A DNA stretch of 64,000 nucleotides from Pseudomonas sp. p1(2021b) (GTDB taxonomy: Bacteria > Pseudomonadota > Gammaproteobacteria > Pseudomonadales > Pseudomonadaceae). Below are positions 45,060-56,240 of this stretch, one piece after another (the first letter of the stretch is position 1; each line of letters begins with the position of its first letter). The translations under genes and the position numbers were made by a program. The notes below the pieces were generated by a model that saw only the letters and a program-made list of their open reading frames with translations, did no database searches and was not told the origin of the DNA. Location: positions 4,618,501 through 4,682,500 of the forward strand of contig NZ_CP083746.1 of assembly GCF_020151015.1 (NCBI RefSeq), read 5' to 3'.

Positions 45060-46052
45060 ATGAACCTGCGTGCGCAACCGATCCCCCAGCAAAGCGAAAC
45101 CCTGGCAGCCCTGTGCAAGGCCAGTGGCGATGCCTTGCGCCTGAACGTATTGCGCGCCCTGGCCAGCGACTCCTTCGGGGTGCTGGAGCTGGCGCAGATC
45201 TTCGACGTCGGCCAGTCCGGCATGAGCCATCATCTCAAGGTGCTGGCCCAGGCCGAGCTGGTGGCCACCCGCCGCGAGGGCAACGCGATCTTCTATCGCC
45301 GAGCCCTGCCCGACAGCCTGCGCCTGGGCGGCCGCCTGCACGCGGCACTGCTCGAGGAAGTCGACGGGCTGGCCCTGCCGCAGGATGTGCAGGCCCGGAT
45401 CGCCCAGGTGCAACAGCGCCGGGCGGCCACCAGCCAGGACTTCTTCCTGCGCGTGGAAGAAAAATTCCGCGCCCAGCAGGACCTGATCGCCGGCCTGCCG
45501 CAATACCGTGAAAGCCTCCTGGCCCTGCTCGACAACCTGAGCTTCGGCGCCGGGGCCACGGCCCTGGAAGTCGGCCCGGGTGATGGCGGTTTCCTGCCGG
45601 ACCTGGCGCGGCGCTTCACCCAGGTCACAGCCATGGACAACAGCCCGACCATGCTCGAGCTGGCCCGCCAGGTCTGCCAGCGCGACGGCCTGGACAACGT
45701 AAACCTGCAGTTGGCCGATGCACTGGGTGCAACGGATGTGGAAGCCGACTGCGTTGTGCTGAACATGGTGCTGCACCACTTCAGCGACCCGGCCCTGGCC
45801 CTGCGCCTGCTGGCCAAACGGGTGAAAGCGGGTGGCAGCCTGCTGGTCACCGAACTGTGCAGCCATGACCAGGGGTGGGCGCGGGAAGCCTGCGGCGACC
45901 TCTGGCTGGGCTTCGAGCAGGACGACCTGGCCCGTTGGGCCCGGGTAGCGGGACTGGTTCCCGGGGACAGCCTCTATGTGGGCTTGCGTAACGGTTTCCA
46001 GATTCAGGTCCGCCATTTCCAGCGGACGACTGGCGACACTCACCATCGGTAA
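45060..46052 (+). CDS. sahR: ArsR-type regulator fused to a SAM-methyltransferase-like domain (SahR type)
   Basis: A 330-residue fusion. Residues about 10-95 are an ArsR winged helix ([21 protein letters not shown], then REGNAIFYR). Residues about 150-310 are a class I methyltransferase fold with the SAM/SAH-binding motif [15 protein letters not shown] and [12 protein letters not shown]. Regulators of this build next to metK are known as SahR, which sense S-adenosylhomocysteine and control methionine-cycle genes. The ArsR metal-binding cysteine motif is absent, consistent with an organic ligand. No Shine-Dalgarno precedes the ATG. metK follows after 19 bases, so they form an operon. Confidence 0.85.
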   Translation: MNLRAQPIPQQSETLAALCKASGDALRLNVLRALASDSFGVLELAQIFDVGQSGMSHHLKVLAQAELVATRREGNAIFYRRALPDSLRLGGRLHAALLEEVDGLALPQDVQARIAQVQQRRAATSQDFFLRVEEKFRAQQDLIAGLPQYRESLLALLDNLSFGAGATALEVGPGDGGFLPDLARRFTQVTAMDNSPTMLELARQVCQRDGLDNVNLQLADALGATDVEADCVVLNMVLHHFSDPALALRLLAKRVKAGGSLLVTELCSHDQGWAREACGDLWLGFEQDDLARWARVAGLVPGDSLYVGLRNGFQIQVRHFQRTTGDTHHR

Positions 46053-46071
46053 ATTTTAGGAACCCGTCGAG

Positions 46072-49133
<3,062 letters not shown>

Positions 49134-49194
49134 ATTCCTCGGATCAGGGCAGCATTTCCCTTTTCCGTTGCCCTGCCATCGAATGGAGTCCCCG

Positions 49195-49590
49195 ATGAAA
49201 CTGCTTTCGTCCCTTGCCCTGACTGCCTTGCTCGGCCTGGCTGCCGGCCCCCTGCTGGCCGTTGAAGAGCAACCTGGGCTGACCGGTTGCGCGGCCAAGC
49301 GCCAGGCCATCAGCGAACAGATCGAACAGGCCCGTACCAACGGCAACGCCGAGCAACAGGCCGGCCTGGAAAAGGCCCTCGACGAAGTCACCGAACACTG
49401 CACCGACGCCAGCCTGCGCAAGGAGCGCGAACAGAAGGTGCTCGACGCCCGTCACGAAGTGAACCAGCGCACCAAGGACTTGGACAAGGCGATGAAGAAG
49501 GGCGACGCCGAGAAGATCAACAAGCGCAAGGAAAAACTCGCCGAGGCCAAGAAAGAACTGCAGGAAGCCGTTGACGGGCTGGAGCGCTGA
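49195..49590 (+). CDS. DUF1090 family periplasmic protein (first copy)
   Basis: A 131-residue protein with a signal peptide (MKLLSSLALTALLGLAAGPLLA, first part) and the DUF1090 start LTGCAAKRQAISEQI, with a second cysteine in EHCTDASLR that could pair with the first. The rest is highly charged helix and likely coiled coil (Lys/Glu-rich from residue 80). E. coli YqjC belongs to the same family; function unknown. The start at 49195 follows GGAG; an ATG 12 bases upstream is possible. It is followed by a paralogue after 126 bases. Confidence 0.85.
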   Translation: MKLLSSLALTALLGLAAGPLLAVEEQPGLTGCAAKRQAISEQIEQARTNGNAEQQAGLEKALDEVTEHCTDASLRKEREQKVLDARHEVNQRTKDLDKAMKKGDAEKINKRKEKLAEAKKELQEAVDGLER

Positions 49591-49716
49591 TACCGCTGTA
49601 GTCGTAGGAATTTTCTGAAATCGATGCGGTAGTTCCGATCGGAGTTCACCTGGTAGCAGGAATGTAGGCACTATTCCCTACATTTTCTGTTGCTATTACT
49701 TCGAAAGGAAACCGCC

Positions 49717-50112
49717 ATGAAACGACGCTCCTCCTTGGCGCTGATGATTGCCCTCGGCTTGGCCGCAAGCTCACTTCAAGCGGCGCAGCCCAGCCCAGGC
49801 CTGACCGGCTGCGCGGCCAAGCGCAGCGCCATCGAGAACCAGCTCGAATACGCCAGGAAGCACAACAACTGGGGCGAAATCCGCGGCCTGGAAAAAGCCC
49901 TGAAGGAAAACACCGAGCACTGCACCGACGCCGGCCTGCGCCAAGAGCGCCTGGCCAAGATCGAGAAAGCCAAGGCCGAGATCGCCGAACGCCAGGCCGA
50001 CCTCCGCGAAGCCAAGGCCAAGGGCGATGCCGACAAGATCGCCAAGCGCGAGCGCAAGCTTGCAGAATCCGAGGCAGAGCTGAAACAAGCCGAGCTCGAG
50101 CTGGACAAGTGA
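49717..50112 (+). CDS. DUF1090 family periplasmic protein (second copy)
   Basis: A 131-residue paralogue of the preceding gene, exactly the same length. It has its own signal peptide (to about Ala22), the shared start LTGCAAKRSAIENQLEYARK and the second cysteine in EHCTDAGLRQER, then a Lys/Glu/Ala-rich coiled-coil region. A strong AAAGGAAA precedes the ATG. The 126-base gap contains no terminator I can define, so the pair may be co-transcribed. It ends at a REP pair. Confidence 0.85.
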   Translation: MKRRSSLALMIALGLAASSLQAAQPSPGLTGCAAKRSAIENQLEYARKHNNWGEIRGLEKALKENTEHCTDAGLRQERLAKIEKAKAEIAERQADLREAKAKGDADKIAKRERKLAESEAELKQAELELDK

Positions 50113-50119
50113 TCCTGTC

Positions 50120-50220
50120 AGGGGCTGCTGCGCAGCCCTTTCGCGGCACAAGGCCGTTACACCGATCGCATATGCCCGTAGGAGCGGCCTTGCGCCGCGA
50201 AAGGGCCGCAAAGCGGCCCC
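50120..50220. repeat. REP pair, inverted
   Basis: CGCGGCACAAGGCCGTTAC faces GTAGGAGCGGCCTTGCGCC, with GGGGCTGC / GCGGCCCC outer arms. It lies between the convergent second DUF1090 gene and the cytochrome gene. Confidence 0.85.
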
Positions 50221-50234
50221 AACCCACCACCGCC

Positions 50235-50681
50235 TCAGTGGTTACGAAACTCCGTATGGCACGCCTTGCAAGCCGCCTCGACCTTGTCCATCGGCGCTTT
50301 CAGCCGCGCCCCATCGAGCGGCTGTTCACGGGTAGCGCCCACCAATTCACCCGTCACACGCTCCAGTTGCCGCGCCAGATCGTGGAAACGCGCCTGGCGC
50401 TCCCACACCTCAGGCCGCGCACTGCTGTCGCCTTCATCCTTGACCTGTGGAAAATGCTGCCAGGGTGCATGAGCCAGGCCATCGAGCTTCACGGCCCCTT
50501 CAGCGAAACGGGCACCGTCGAACGGCAGGCGCCCGCGCAGCATGCCGCCCATGTCCTCGCTGGTCTTGAGCATCTGCTTGAAGATCGCCTTGCGCTGGCC
50601 CAGGGGTGAGTTAGGATCGACACGGTCGCAAGCCGCCAGGGACAGGCCGGCCAACAGCAGAACGGTGAAACATTTCAACAT
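50235..50681 (-). CDS. Lipoprotein cytochrome c' family protein
   Basis: A 148-residue protein with a lipoprotein signal (MLKCFTVLLLAGLSLAAC, lipobox LAAC, Cys18). A heme c-binding motif CKACH lies close to the C-terminus (AACKACHTEFRNH), which is the layout of cytochrome c' four-helix proteins. The middle region is helical with FPQVKDEGDSSARPEVW typical of the family. Membrane-anchored members are less common than soluble ones. It is divergent from mltA with 118 bases between. Its role (NO binding or electron transfer) cannot be told. Confidence 0.83.
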   Translation of the reverse strand: MLKCFTVLLLAGLSLAACDRVDPNSPLGQRKAIFKQMLKTSEDMGGMLRGRLPFDGARFAEGAVKLDGLAHAPWQHFPQVKDEGDSSARPEVWERQARFHDLARQLERVTGELVGATREQPLDGARLKAPMDKVEAACKACHTEFRNH

Positions 50682-50799
50682 CACGGTCACATTGGCAGAG
50701 GGAAAGGGCCAACAGTATCCTCGTCTGCTCGACAAAGACCAATACCCCTACGAAAACCATGGGTAGCCCACACCCGGCCACCCACTCAAGGATTCGACC

Positions 50800-51951
50800 A
50801 TGACATCTGCTCTGCGCCACCTCGCCTGGGCGCTCCCTGCCCTGGCCCTGCTGGCCGGCTGCAATGGCGGCGAGAACGCCAAGCCCGAACCCCATGCCGT
50901 GGCGACCTACGCCTCGGCCACCTGGCAAGAGCTGCCGACCGTCAGCGACAGCGACCTGTTGGCGGGCTTCCAAGCCTGGCGCAATGGCTGCGAGAAGCTC
51001 AAGCGTGACCCGATCTGGGCCACCACCTGCGAGGCCGCCGCGCGCACGCCGGACGACGCCGCCCAGGTACGCGCCTTCCTGCAACAGAACCTGCAGGTCT
51101 ACGGCTTGCGCTCGGCCGAGAACAACGCCAACGGCCTGATCACCGGTTACTACGAACCGGTCTACCCAGGCAGCCTGGAGCACACCGAAACCGCCCATGT
51201 GCCGGTCTATGGCGTGCCCGAGGACATGATCGTGGTCGACCTGGCTAGCGTCTACCCGGAACTCAAGGGCAAGCGCCTGCGCGGGCGTATCGAAGGGCGG
51301 GTACTCAAGCCCTACGACACCGCCGAGGTGATCTACCGCGACGGCGCCAAGGCACCGGTACTGGCCTGGCTGACCGACCCGATGGACCTGCAGTTCCTGC
51401 AGATCCAAGGCTCGGGGCGCATCCAGCTGGACGATGGCCGGCAACTGCGCGTCGGCTATGCCGACCAGAACGGCCACCCGTACCGCCCCATCGGGCGCTG
51501 GCTGGTCGAACAGGGCCAACTCAAGAAAGAAGACGTGACCATGGGCAGCATCCACGCCTGGGCCCAGGCCAACCCACAGCGTGTGCCGGAGTTGTTGGCC
51601 AGCAATCCGAGCTACGTGTTCTTCAGCACCCGGCCGGACAGTAACGAAGGCCCCCGTGGCTCGCTGAACGTGCCGCTCACGGCCGGGTACAGCGTGGCCA
51701 TCGACCGCAAGGTGATCCCGCTGGGTAGCCTGTTGTGGCTGTCGACGACGCGCCCCGACGGCACGCCGGTGGTGCGCCCGGTGGGCGCGCAGGATACCGG
51801 CGGCGCGATCACCGGCGAGGTGCGCGCGGACCTGTTCTGGGGCACCGGCCCCGAGGCCGGCGAGCTGGCGGGCAACATGAAGCAGCAGGGGCAGATCTGG
51901 CTGCTGTGGCCCAAGGGCGCGCCGCTGCCCGACGTGCCGAAAGTGCCTTGA
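50800..51951 (+). CDS. mltA: Membrane-bound lytic murein transglycosylase A
   Basis: MltA cleaves peptidoglycan glycan strands to 1,6-anhydro products at the outer membrane. The 383-residue lipoprotein has a signal ending in LAGC (Cys21). The MltA domain (about 120-280) begins with ITGYYEPVYPGSLEHTE, and the C-terminal 3D domain has the aspartate motif VGAQDTGGAITGEVRADLFWG containing the catalytic-type Asp (quoted in part). Start and length match the family. It is monocistronic and ends before a REP pair. Confidence 0.94.
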   Translation: MTSALRHLAWALPALALLAGCNGGENAKPEPHAVATYASATWQELPTVSDSDLLAGFQAWRNGCEKLKRDPIWATTCEAAARTPDDAAQVRAFLQQNLQVYGLRSAENNANGLITGYYEPVYPGSLEHTETAHVPVYGVPEDMIVVDLASVYPELKGKRLRGRIEGRVLKPYDTAEVIYRDGAKAPVLAWLTDPMDLQFLQIQGSGRIQLDDGRQLRVGYADQNGHPYRPIGRWLVEQGQLKKEDVTMGSIHAWAQANPQRVPELLASNPSYVFFSTRPDSNEGPRGSLNVPLTAGYSVAIDRKVIPLGSLLWLSTTRPDGTPVVRPVGAQDTGGAITGEVRADLFWGTGPEAGELAGNMKQQGQIWLLWPKGAPLPDVPKVP

Positions 51952-51958
51952 GGCGCAA

Positions 51959-52033
51959 GGGGCTGCTATGCAGCCCATCGCGGGGCAAGCCCGCTCCTAC
52001 ACGACCTGTGGGAGTAGGCTTGCCCCGCGATGC
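51959..52033. repeat. REP pair, GCGGGGCAAGCCCGC family
   Basis: CATCGCGGGGCAAGCCCGC with CTCCTAC faces GGGAGTAGGCTTGCCCCGC. It separates mltA from the convergent MAPEG gene and may stop transcription from both sides. Confidence 0.8.
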
Positions 52034-52037
52034 GGTC

Positions 52038-52424
52038 TTACATGGAAACCACGAACAACGCCACGATCATCGCCAGCCCGGCGAACCAGACCAGCGAACG
52101 CAGAATCGCCAGGTCAGCCAGGTAGCAGATGATGTAGAGCAGGCGGCTGGTGATATACAGCACCGCCAGCACATCCTGGGTCACCTGCTCGGCATTGCCG
52201 ACGATGTCGGCCACCAGTACGGCCGCAGCGAATGCCGGAAACGCCTCGTAACCGTTCTGCTGCGCTGCGTGGGCGCGCCGTGGCAGGCCCGAGAGGGTGT
52301 CGAGAAACGCACGAGGATCATGGTTGTCGCGCAGGCCAAAGCGGCCACTGCTCAGCTTGGCCGTCAACCCGCACAGCGGCGGCAGGATGAGGGCGATCAG
52401 GATGCACCACAGGGCTACGGTCAT
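52038..52424 (-). CDS. MAPEG family membrane protein
   Basis: A 128-residue protein with four hydrophobic segments (about 2-22, 60-76, 85-103 and 108-127). The MAPEG pattern is visible in RRAHAAQQNGYEAFPAFAAA and YITSRLLYIICYLAD. Eukaryotic members are glutathione-dependent eicosanoid enzymes; bacterial members are largely uncharacterised. It lies 28 bases downstream of the EamA transporter gene in the same direction and is likely in its transcript. Confidence 0.87.
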   Translation of the reverse strand: MTVALWCILIALILPPLCGLTAKLSSGRFGLRDNHDPRAFLDTLSGLPRRAHAAQQNGYEAFPAFAAAVLVADIVGNAEQVTQDVLAVLYITSRLLYIICYLADLAILRSLVWFAGLAMIVALFVVSM

Positions 52425-52452
52425 GGACAGGACTCCTTGTTCAAATCGTTGG

Positions 52453-53286
52453 TCAGAGCTTCATCACCAGCATGCCTGCCAGGACCAGCCCGCAAGCTAG
52501 GAGTCTTGGCCCGCCAAAAGGTTCTTTGAGGTAGCGCATGCCCATGAGCACCACCAGGATCACGCTCAGCTCACGCAGCGCCGCCGCCTCGGCGATCGAG
52601 CCCAGGTGCATGGCCCACAGCACCAGGGCGTAGCTCAACAATACGCACAACCCTACCGCCAGCCCCAGGCGCCACTGCGTCCGCCAGAACAACGCGAACG
52701 GCGCTCGCCGTGCCACACAGGCCAGCAACGGGAACGGCCAGGCGCTGAGCAAGGTCAGCCAGACCAGGTAGTCCATCGGCTTGCCCCACAGTTGCACCGC
52801 CTTGCCGTCGAACCAGGTGTAGCAACCGATGCACAGGCCGATCAGCGCCACCACCGGCAGCATCGACCAGGGCAGCCGGTCACCGCCGCCGCCCTGCCAC
52901 AACAGGCACGCCATGCCGCAGGGGATCAGCAGAATGCCGATGATCTGCTTGTCGCTCAGCGCCTCGCCGGCGAAAGCCAGGGTCAGCCCCAGCACCACCA
53001 GCGGCGACAAGCCACGCATCAGAGGATAGACCAGCCCCAGGTCACCGACCCGGTAGGCCTGGATCAGCAGGAAACGGTACAACTGCTCGGCCAGGGCCGA
53101 AGCCAGCAACCAGGGCCAGATCTCCCCGGGTGGAAAGTCGACGAAGGCCACTGCCAATACGGCGAAAACCAGGGCCACCAGGTCCATGCTGGCGATCACC
53201 AGCAAGCGCTCGCCACTGAATTTGATCAGGGTATTCCAGGTCGCGTGCAGCAGGGCGGCGACCAACACCAGCGAAGTTGCCAACAC
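52453..53286 (-). CDS. EamA/DMT family transporter
   Basis: A 277-residue inner-membrane protein with ten hydrophobic segments in two five-segment halves, the EamA pattern of the drug/metabolite transporter superfamily. The N-terminus has LLHATWNTLIKFSGER, and the first-half motif YPLMRGLSPLVVLGLTLAFA is characteristic. Family members export amino acids and other metabolites; this substrate is unknown. It heads a two-gene run with the MAPEG protein. Confidence 0.87.
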   Translation of the reverse strand: MLATSLVLVAALLHATWNTLIKFSGERLLVIASMDLVALVFAVLAVAFVDFPPGEIWPWLLASALAEQLYRFLLIQAYRVGDLGLVYPLMRGLSPLVVLGLTLAFAGEALSDKQIIGILLIPCGMACLLWQGGGGDRLPWSMLPVVALIGLCIGCYTWFDGKAVQLWGKPMDYLVWLTLLSAWPFPLLACVARRAPFALFWRTQWRLGLAVGLCVLLSYALVLWAMHLGSIAEAAALRELSVILVVLMGMRYLKEPFGGPRLLACGLVLAGMLVMKL

Positions 53287-53670
53287 GCCTTCTGTTCCTT
53301 TTGGCTTTTTATGGCTGTGACTATATAGCGTTCGGGAGAGCGTTGTGGGAGATCATCCAGCCCTTCCGGGCTGCGCTGTCGCGCAGAGAACAAGTGGCTA
53401 GCGCCGCCTTCTTCTGTAGGAGCGGGCTTGTCCCGCGATTGGGCCGGCCCAGCCGCCGCGGCTGTATGGCAAGGGCTTCGCCCTTGATCGCGGGACAAGC
53501 CCGCTCCTACAGGGGCAGCGCTAGCCAATGGATCTACGCTTTGGGCAACGGATGGGAACGATCAGAACGAATTCGGTCAAATCCTGTGTCCCGAACCCCT
53601 CGTCAAGTCATCGAACAACTGCCCGAGCGATTCGGGCCACGACTTGGAAGCCACTGTTACAGGATTTGGG
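53287..53670. other. 384-bp intergenic region with repeats
   Basis: No gene was seen. It holds the second copy of the 39-bp repeat, a REP pair, and near the antiporter a small hairpin with arms GCCCGA (53621-53626) and TCGGGC (53632-53637). Promoters of the two divergent transporter genes must also lie here but no secure boxes were found. Confidence 0.6.
53383..53513. repeat. 39-bp repeat copy and REP pair
   Basis: Bases 53383-53421 are an exact copy of 24835-24873. They run into a REP unit GTAGGAGCGGGCTTGTCCC, whose inverted partner CGCGGGACAAGCCCGCTCC ends at about 53509. The bases after it (GCGCTAGCCA at about 53518-53527) are an inverted match to part of the 39-bp repeat. Confidence 0.8.
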
Positions 53671-54906
53671 ATGCTTGAACTTGTTGCTGCGTTTATTTGC
53701 CTGACCACCCTCCTCACCTACGTCAACTACCGCTTCATCGGCCTGCCGCCGGCCATCGGCGTGATGGTCACCGCGCTGTTGTTCTCCTTGATATTGCAGG
53801 GCTTGAGCCTGATCGGCTTCCCTGGCCTGGAGGCCCGCGTCGAAGGCCTGATGAACCAGATCGACTTTAACGACCTGTTGATGCATTGGATGTTGTCGTT
53901 CCTGCTGTTCGCCGGCGCCCTGCATGTCAACCTCGCCGACCTGCGCAGCTACCGCTGGCCGATCGGCCTGCTGGCCACCCTGGGCGTGCTGATCGCCACC
54001 GTGGTGATCGGTTTCCTCGCGCATTGGGTCTTCGCCCTGTTCGGCTGGGACGTGCCACTGATCTACTGCCTGCTGTTCGGCGCGCTGATCTCGCCCACCG
54101 ACCCGATCGCCGTGCTCGGCGCACTGCGGACCGCCAACGCGTCCAAGCCCTTGAAGACCACCATCGTCGGCGAGTCGCTGTTCAATGACGGCACGGCGGT
54201 GGTGGTGTTCACCGTGCTGCTCGGCATCGTCCAGCTCGGCGAGGCGCCCAGCTTCGCCGACACGGCCATGCTGTTCGCCCGCGAAGCCATCGGCGGCATC
54301 GTCTTCGGTGGCGTGATCGGCTATGCCACCTACCGCATGATCAAGAGCGTCGAGCAGTACCAGGTCGAGGTGATGCTGACCCTGGCGCTGGTCATCGGCG
54401 GGTCGGCCATGTGCTATGAACTGCACGTGTCGGCGCCGATCGCCATGGTGGTCGCCGGTCTGATCATCGGCAACCTGGGGCGCAACCTGGCGATGAACGA
54501 CATGACCCGGCGCTACATGGACGGTTTCTGGGAGCTGATCGACGACATGCTCAATGCCCTGCTGTTCGCCCTGATCGGCCTGGAGCTGTTGCTGTTGCCG
54601 TTCAACTGGCTGCACCTGGCCGCCGGTACCGTGCTGGCCGTGGCGGTGCTGCTGTCGCGGCTGCTCACGGTGGCCCCGGCCATCGTCCTGCTACGCCGCT
54701 GGCGCAGCGTGCCCAAGGGCACCGTGCGCGTGCTGACCTGGGGCGGCTTGCGCGGTGGCGTGTCGGTGGCCTTGGCCCTGTCACTGCCCAGTGGGCCTGA
54801 GCGCGACCTGCTGCTGTCGATCACCTATATCGTGGTGCTGTCGTCGATCCTGGTGCAGGGGCTGAGCATCGGACGGGTGGTGCGCGGGGTTACTGCACAG
54901 TCGTAA
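53671..54906 (+). CDS. Sodium/proton antiporter, CPA1 family
   Basis: A 411-residue membrane protein with about 12 hydrophobic segments. The CPA1 ion-site motifs are ISPTDPIAVLGAL and GESLFNDGTAVVVFTVLLG, each with the key aspartate. The C-terminal helix region WGGLRGGVSVALALSLP is also family-like. The start at 53671 (MLELVAAFI) has AGGA upstream; a TTG nine codons earlier is less likely. The last about 100 bases have a degenerate second copy at 56021-56125, beyond an AT-richer insertion. The cation preference is unknown. Confidence 0.9.
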   Translation: MLELVAAFICLTTLLTYVNYRFIGLPPAIGVMVTALLFSLILQGLSLIGFPGLEARVEGLMNQIDFNDLLMHWMLSFLLFAGALHVNLADLRSYRWPIGLLATLGVLIATVVIGFLAHWVFALFGWDVPLIYCLLFGALISPTDPIAVLGALRTANASKPLKTTIVGESLFNDGTAVVVFTVLLGIVQLGEAPSFADTAMLFAREAIGGIVFGGVIGYATYRMIKSVEQYQVEVMLTLALVIGGSAMCYELHVSAPIAMVVAGLIIGNLGRNLAMNDMTRRYMDGFWELIDDMLNALLFALIGLELLLLPFNWLHLAAGTVLAVAVLLSRLLTVAPAIVLLRRWRSVPKGTVRVLTWGGLRGGVSVALALSLPSGPERDLLLSITYIVVLSSILVQGLSIGRVVRGVTAQS

Positions 54907-54978
54907 TGGCAGGCTAGTGGATACCCTCGCGTTATTTCGCCCACTGATGGAGTGGGCTGCTATCGCGGGGGAATCCAC

Positions 54979-55707
54979 TCAATCGTGCAACATTTTCTCA
55001 AGAAACGCTCCTGATGATGAGATCACAGCCCTGTAGAGATTGAACAGTTCCGTGTCCCTCGCCTGCGTGGGCTCCAGCACACCACCTTCAAGCTTGAAGA
55101 GATCACAGCCGGGCGTGAACATGAGAATCGGCGAGTGCGTGGCGATGACGAATTGAGCGCCACCCTCGGCAAGTTCGCAAATGCGGATAATGAAATTGAG
55201 TTGCCGCTGCGCAGACAGCGAAGCTTCTGGCTCATCGAGAATATAAAGACCATTTTCCTTGAAGCGATGCTGATAAAGCGCCTCCATGGCTTCACCATGG
55301 GATAACTCATGTAGATCCCGCCCGCCATAGTAAGTGTTGATTTTCGGATCAAAGCTACCCGCTGCATCGAGATTCCGAATCTCGGTCGTCACATTATAGA
55401 AACTCTCTGCCCGATAGAAGAAAAGATCCCGCTCTTTCCGATAGCCTTTCGTCAGGCGTAAGGCCTCATGCAATGACGAGTGAGTATCTTCGGTTTTAAA
55501 GTGAAAATTTCTGCCGCCACCTTCTGGGTTACATCCTAACTTAATGGCGATAGCTTCCAGCAAGGTCGATTTCCCTGAACCATTCTCTCCTATAATGATT
55601 GAAATATTTTTATTAAATCGCATAGGAAATACATGTCGCAAAATCCCTGGGGCGTGACATGCCGGTTTTAGGCCAACCTCTCTCAAGAAGAGTTTACTCA
55701 ATGACAT
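54979..55707 (-). CDS. AAA/ABC-type ATPase, COG3910-like
   Basis: A 242-residue soluble ATPase with an ABC/SMC-like head. Walker A is GENGSGKST (about 40-48), the signature is LSHGEAMEAL (135-144), Walker B is LYILDEPEAS (154-163) and the switch histidine is His191 in IATHSPIL. The conserved YRAESFYNVTTEIRNLDAAG and NTYYGGRDLHELSHGE are typical of the small COG3910-like predicted ATPases of unknown function. An AAGGAG lies about 7 bases before the ATG. No nuclease or other partner gene is adjacent. Its GC content is lower than neighbours, and it lies between an intact antiporter 3' end and a decayed copy of it, suggesting transfer. Confidence 0.88.
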   Translation of the reverse strand: MSLSKLFLREVGLKPACHAPGILRHVFPMRFNKNISIIIGENGSGKSTLLEAIAIKLGCNPEGGGRNFHFKTEDTHSSLHEALRLTKGYRKERDLFFYRAESFYNVTTEIRNLDAAGSFDPKINTYYGGRDLHELSHGEAMEALYQHRFKENGLYILDEPEASLSAQRQLNFIIRICELAEGGAQFVIATHSPILMFTPGCDLFKLEGGVLEPTQARDTELFNLYRAVISSSGAFLEKMLHD

Positions 55708-56020
55708 TACACGCTCCTTATACGGTTAATTGACGGCCTTGACCCTACAAGTGAAAGCGCAAGCCCAATGTCTTGGGTGATTGGCACTGAAACAGCTCTC
55801 ACCGCCATGGCCGCTACTTACTCTTTTTTTCCACCCTTTTTCTCTAACGCTTCCTCTGGCATCACACTTTCTTAGACGTGATGCACGCACTACAAAAAGG
55901 AAACCCGATCCACAGCATTGCGTAACTGAAGCGCATTGTCATGGGCGCTGAAGTGCATGTATATAAACAACTACAACAGAAAAGTTTCAGCATTTTTCTA
56001 TCAGCCGGGGCTGGCGAAGC
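55708..56020. other. AT-richer non-coding segment of the ATPase insertion
   Basis: About 313 bases with lower GC than the rest of the window, including a T-rich stretch at about 55818-55845. No gene with a start signal was found. One minus-strand frame ending at 55862 reads MRFSYAMLWIGFPFC and a few further residues and could be the end of a lost gene, but is too short to name. The ATPase promoter should lie near 55720-55780. Confidence 0.5.
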
Positions 56021-56125
56021 ATGCTGACCTGAGGCGGCGTGTCGGTGCCCCTGGTGCTGTCGTCGTTCCTGGTGCAGGGGTTGAGCATCGGACGGGTGGT
56101 GCGCGGGGTCAGCGCACAGTCTTGA
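56021..56125 (+). pseudogene. Decayed copy of the antiporter 3' end
   Basis: This segment matches the 3' end of the antiporter gene. TGCTGACCTG (56022-56031) matches 54731-54740; CGTGTCGGTG matches 54759-54768; and 56052-56125 matches 54833-54906 at roughly 90 percent. Relative to the intact copy there are deletions of 12 and 60 bases, both in frame, and a TGG to TGA change at 56030-56032 that stops the frame. The original stop region is kept (AGTCTTGA). It is followed at once by the REP pair and the thioesterase gene. Confidence 0.85.
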
Positions 56126-56131
56126 GGGACC

Positions 56132-56236
56132 TGGGGCCGCTTTGCGGCCCTTTCGCGGCACAAGGCCGCTCCTACAGGCGGGGCGCGTAAGGTGGGAGCG
56201 GCCTTGTGCCGCGAAGGGGCTGCAAGGCAGCCCCCG
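56132..56236. repeat. REP pair, inverted
   Basis: CGCGGCACAAGGCCGCTCC faces GGGAGCGGCCTTGTGCCGCG, with GGGGCCGC / GGCAGCCCC outer arms. It lies between the antiporter remnant and the convergent thioesterase gene. Confidence 0.85.
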
Positions 56237-56240
56237 AATG

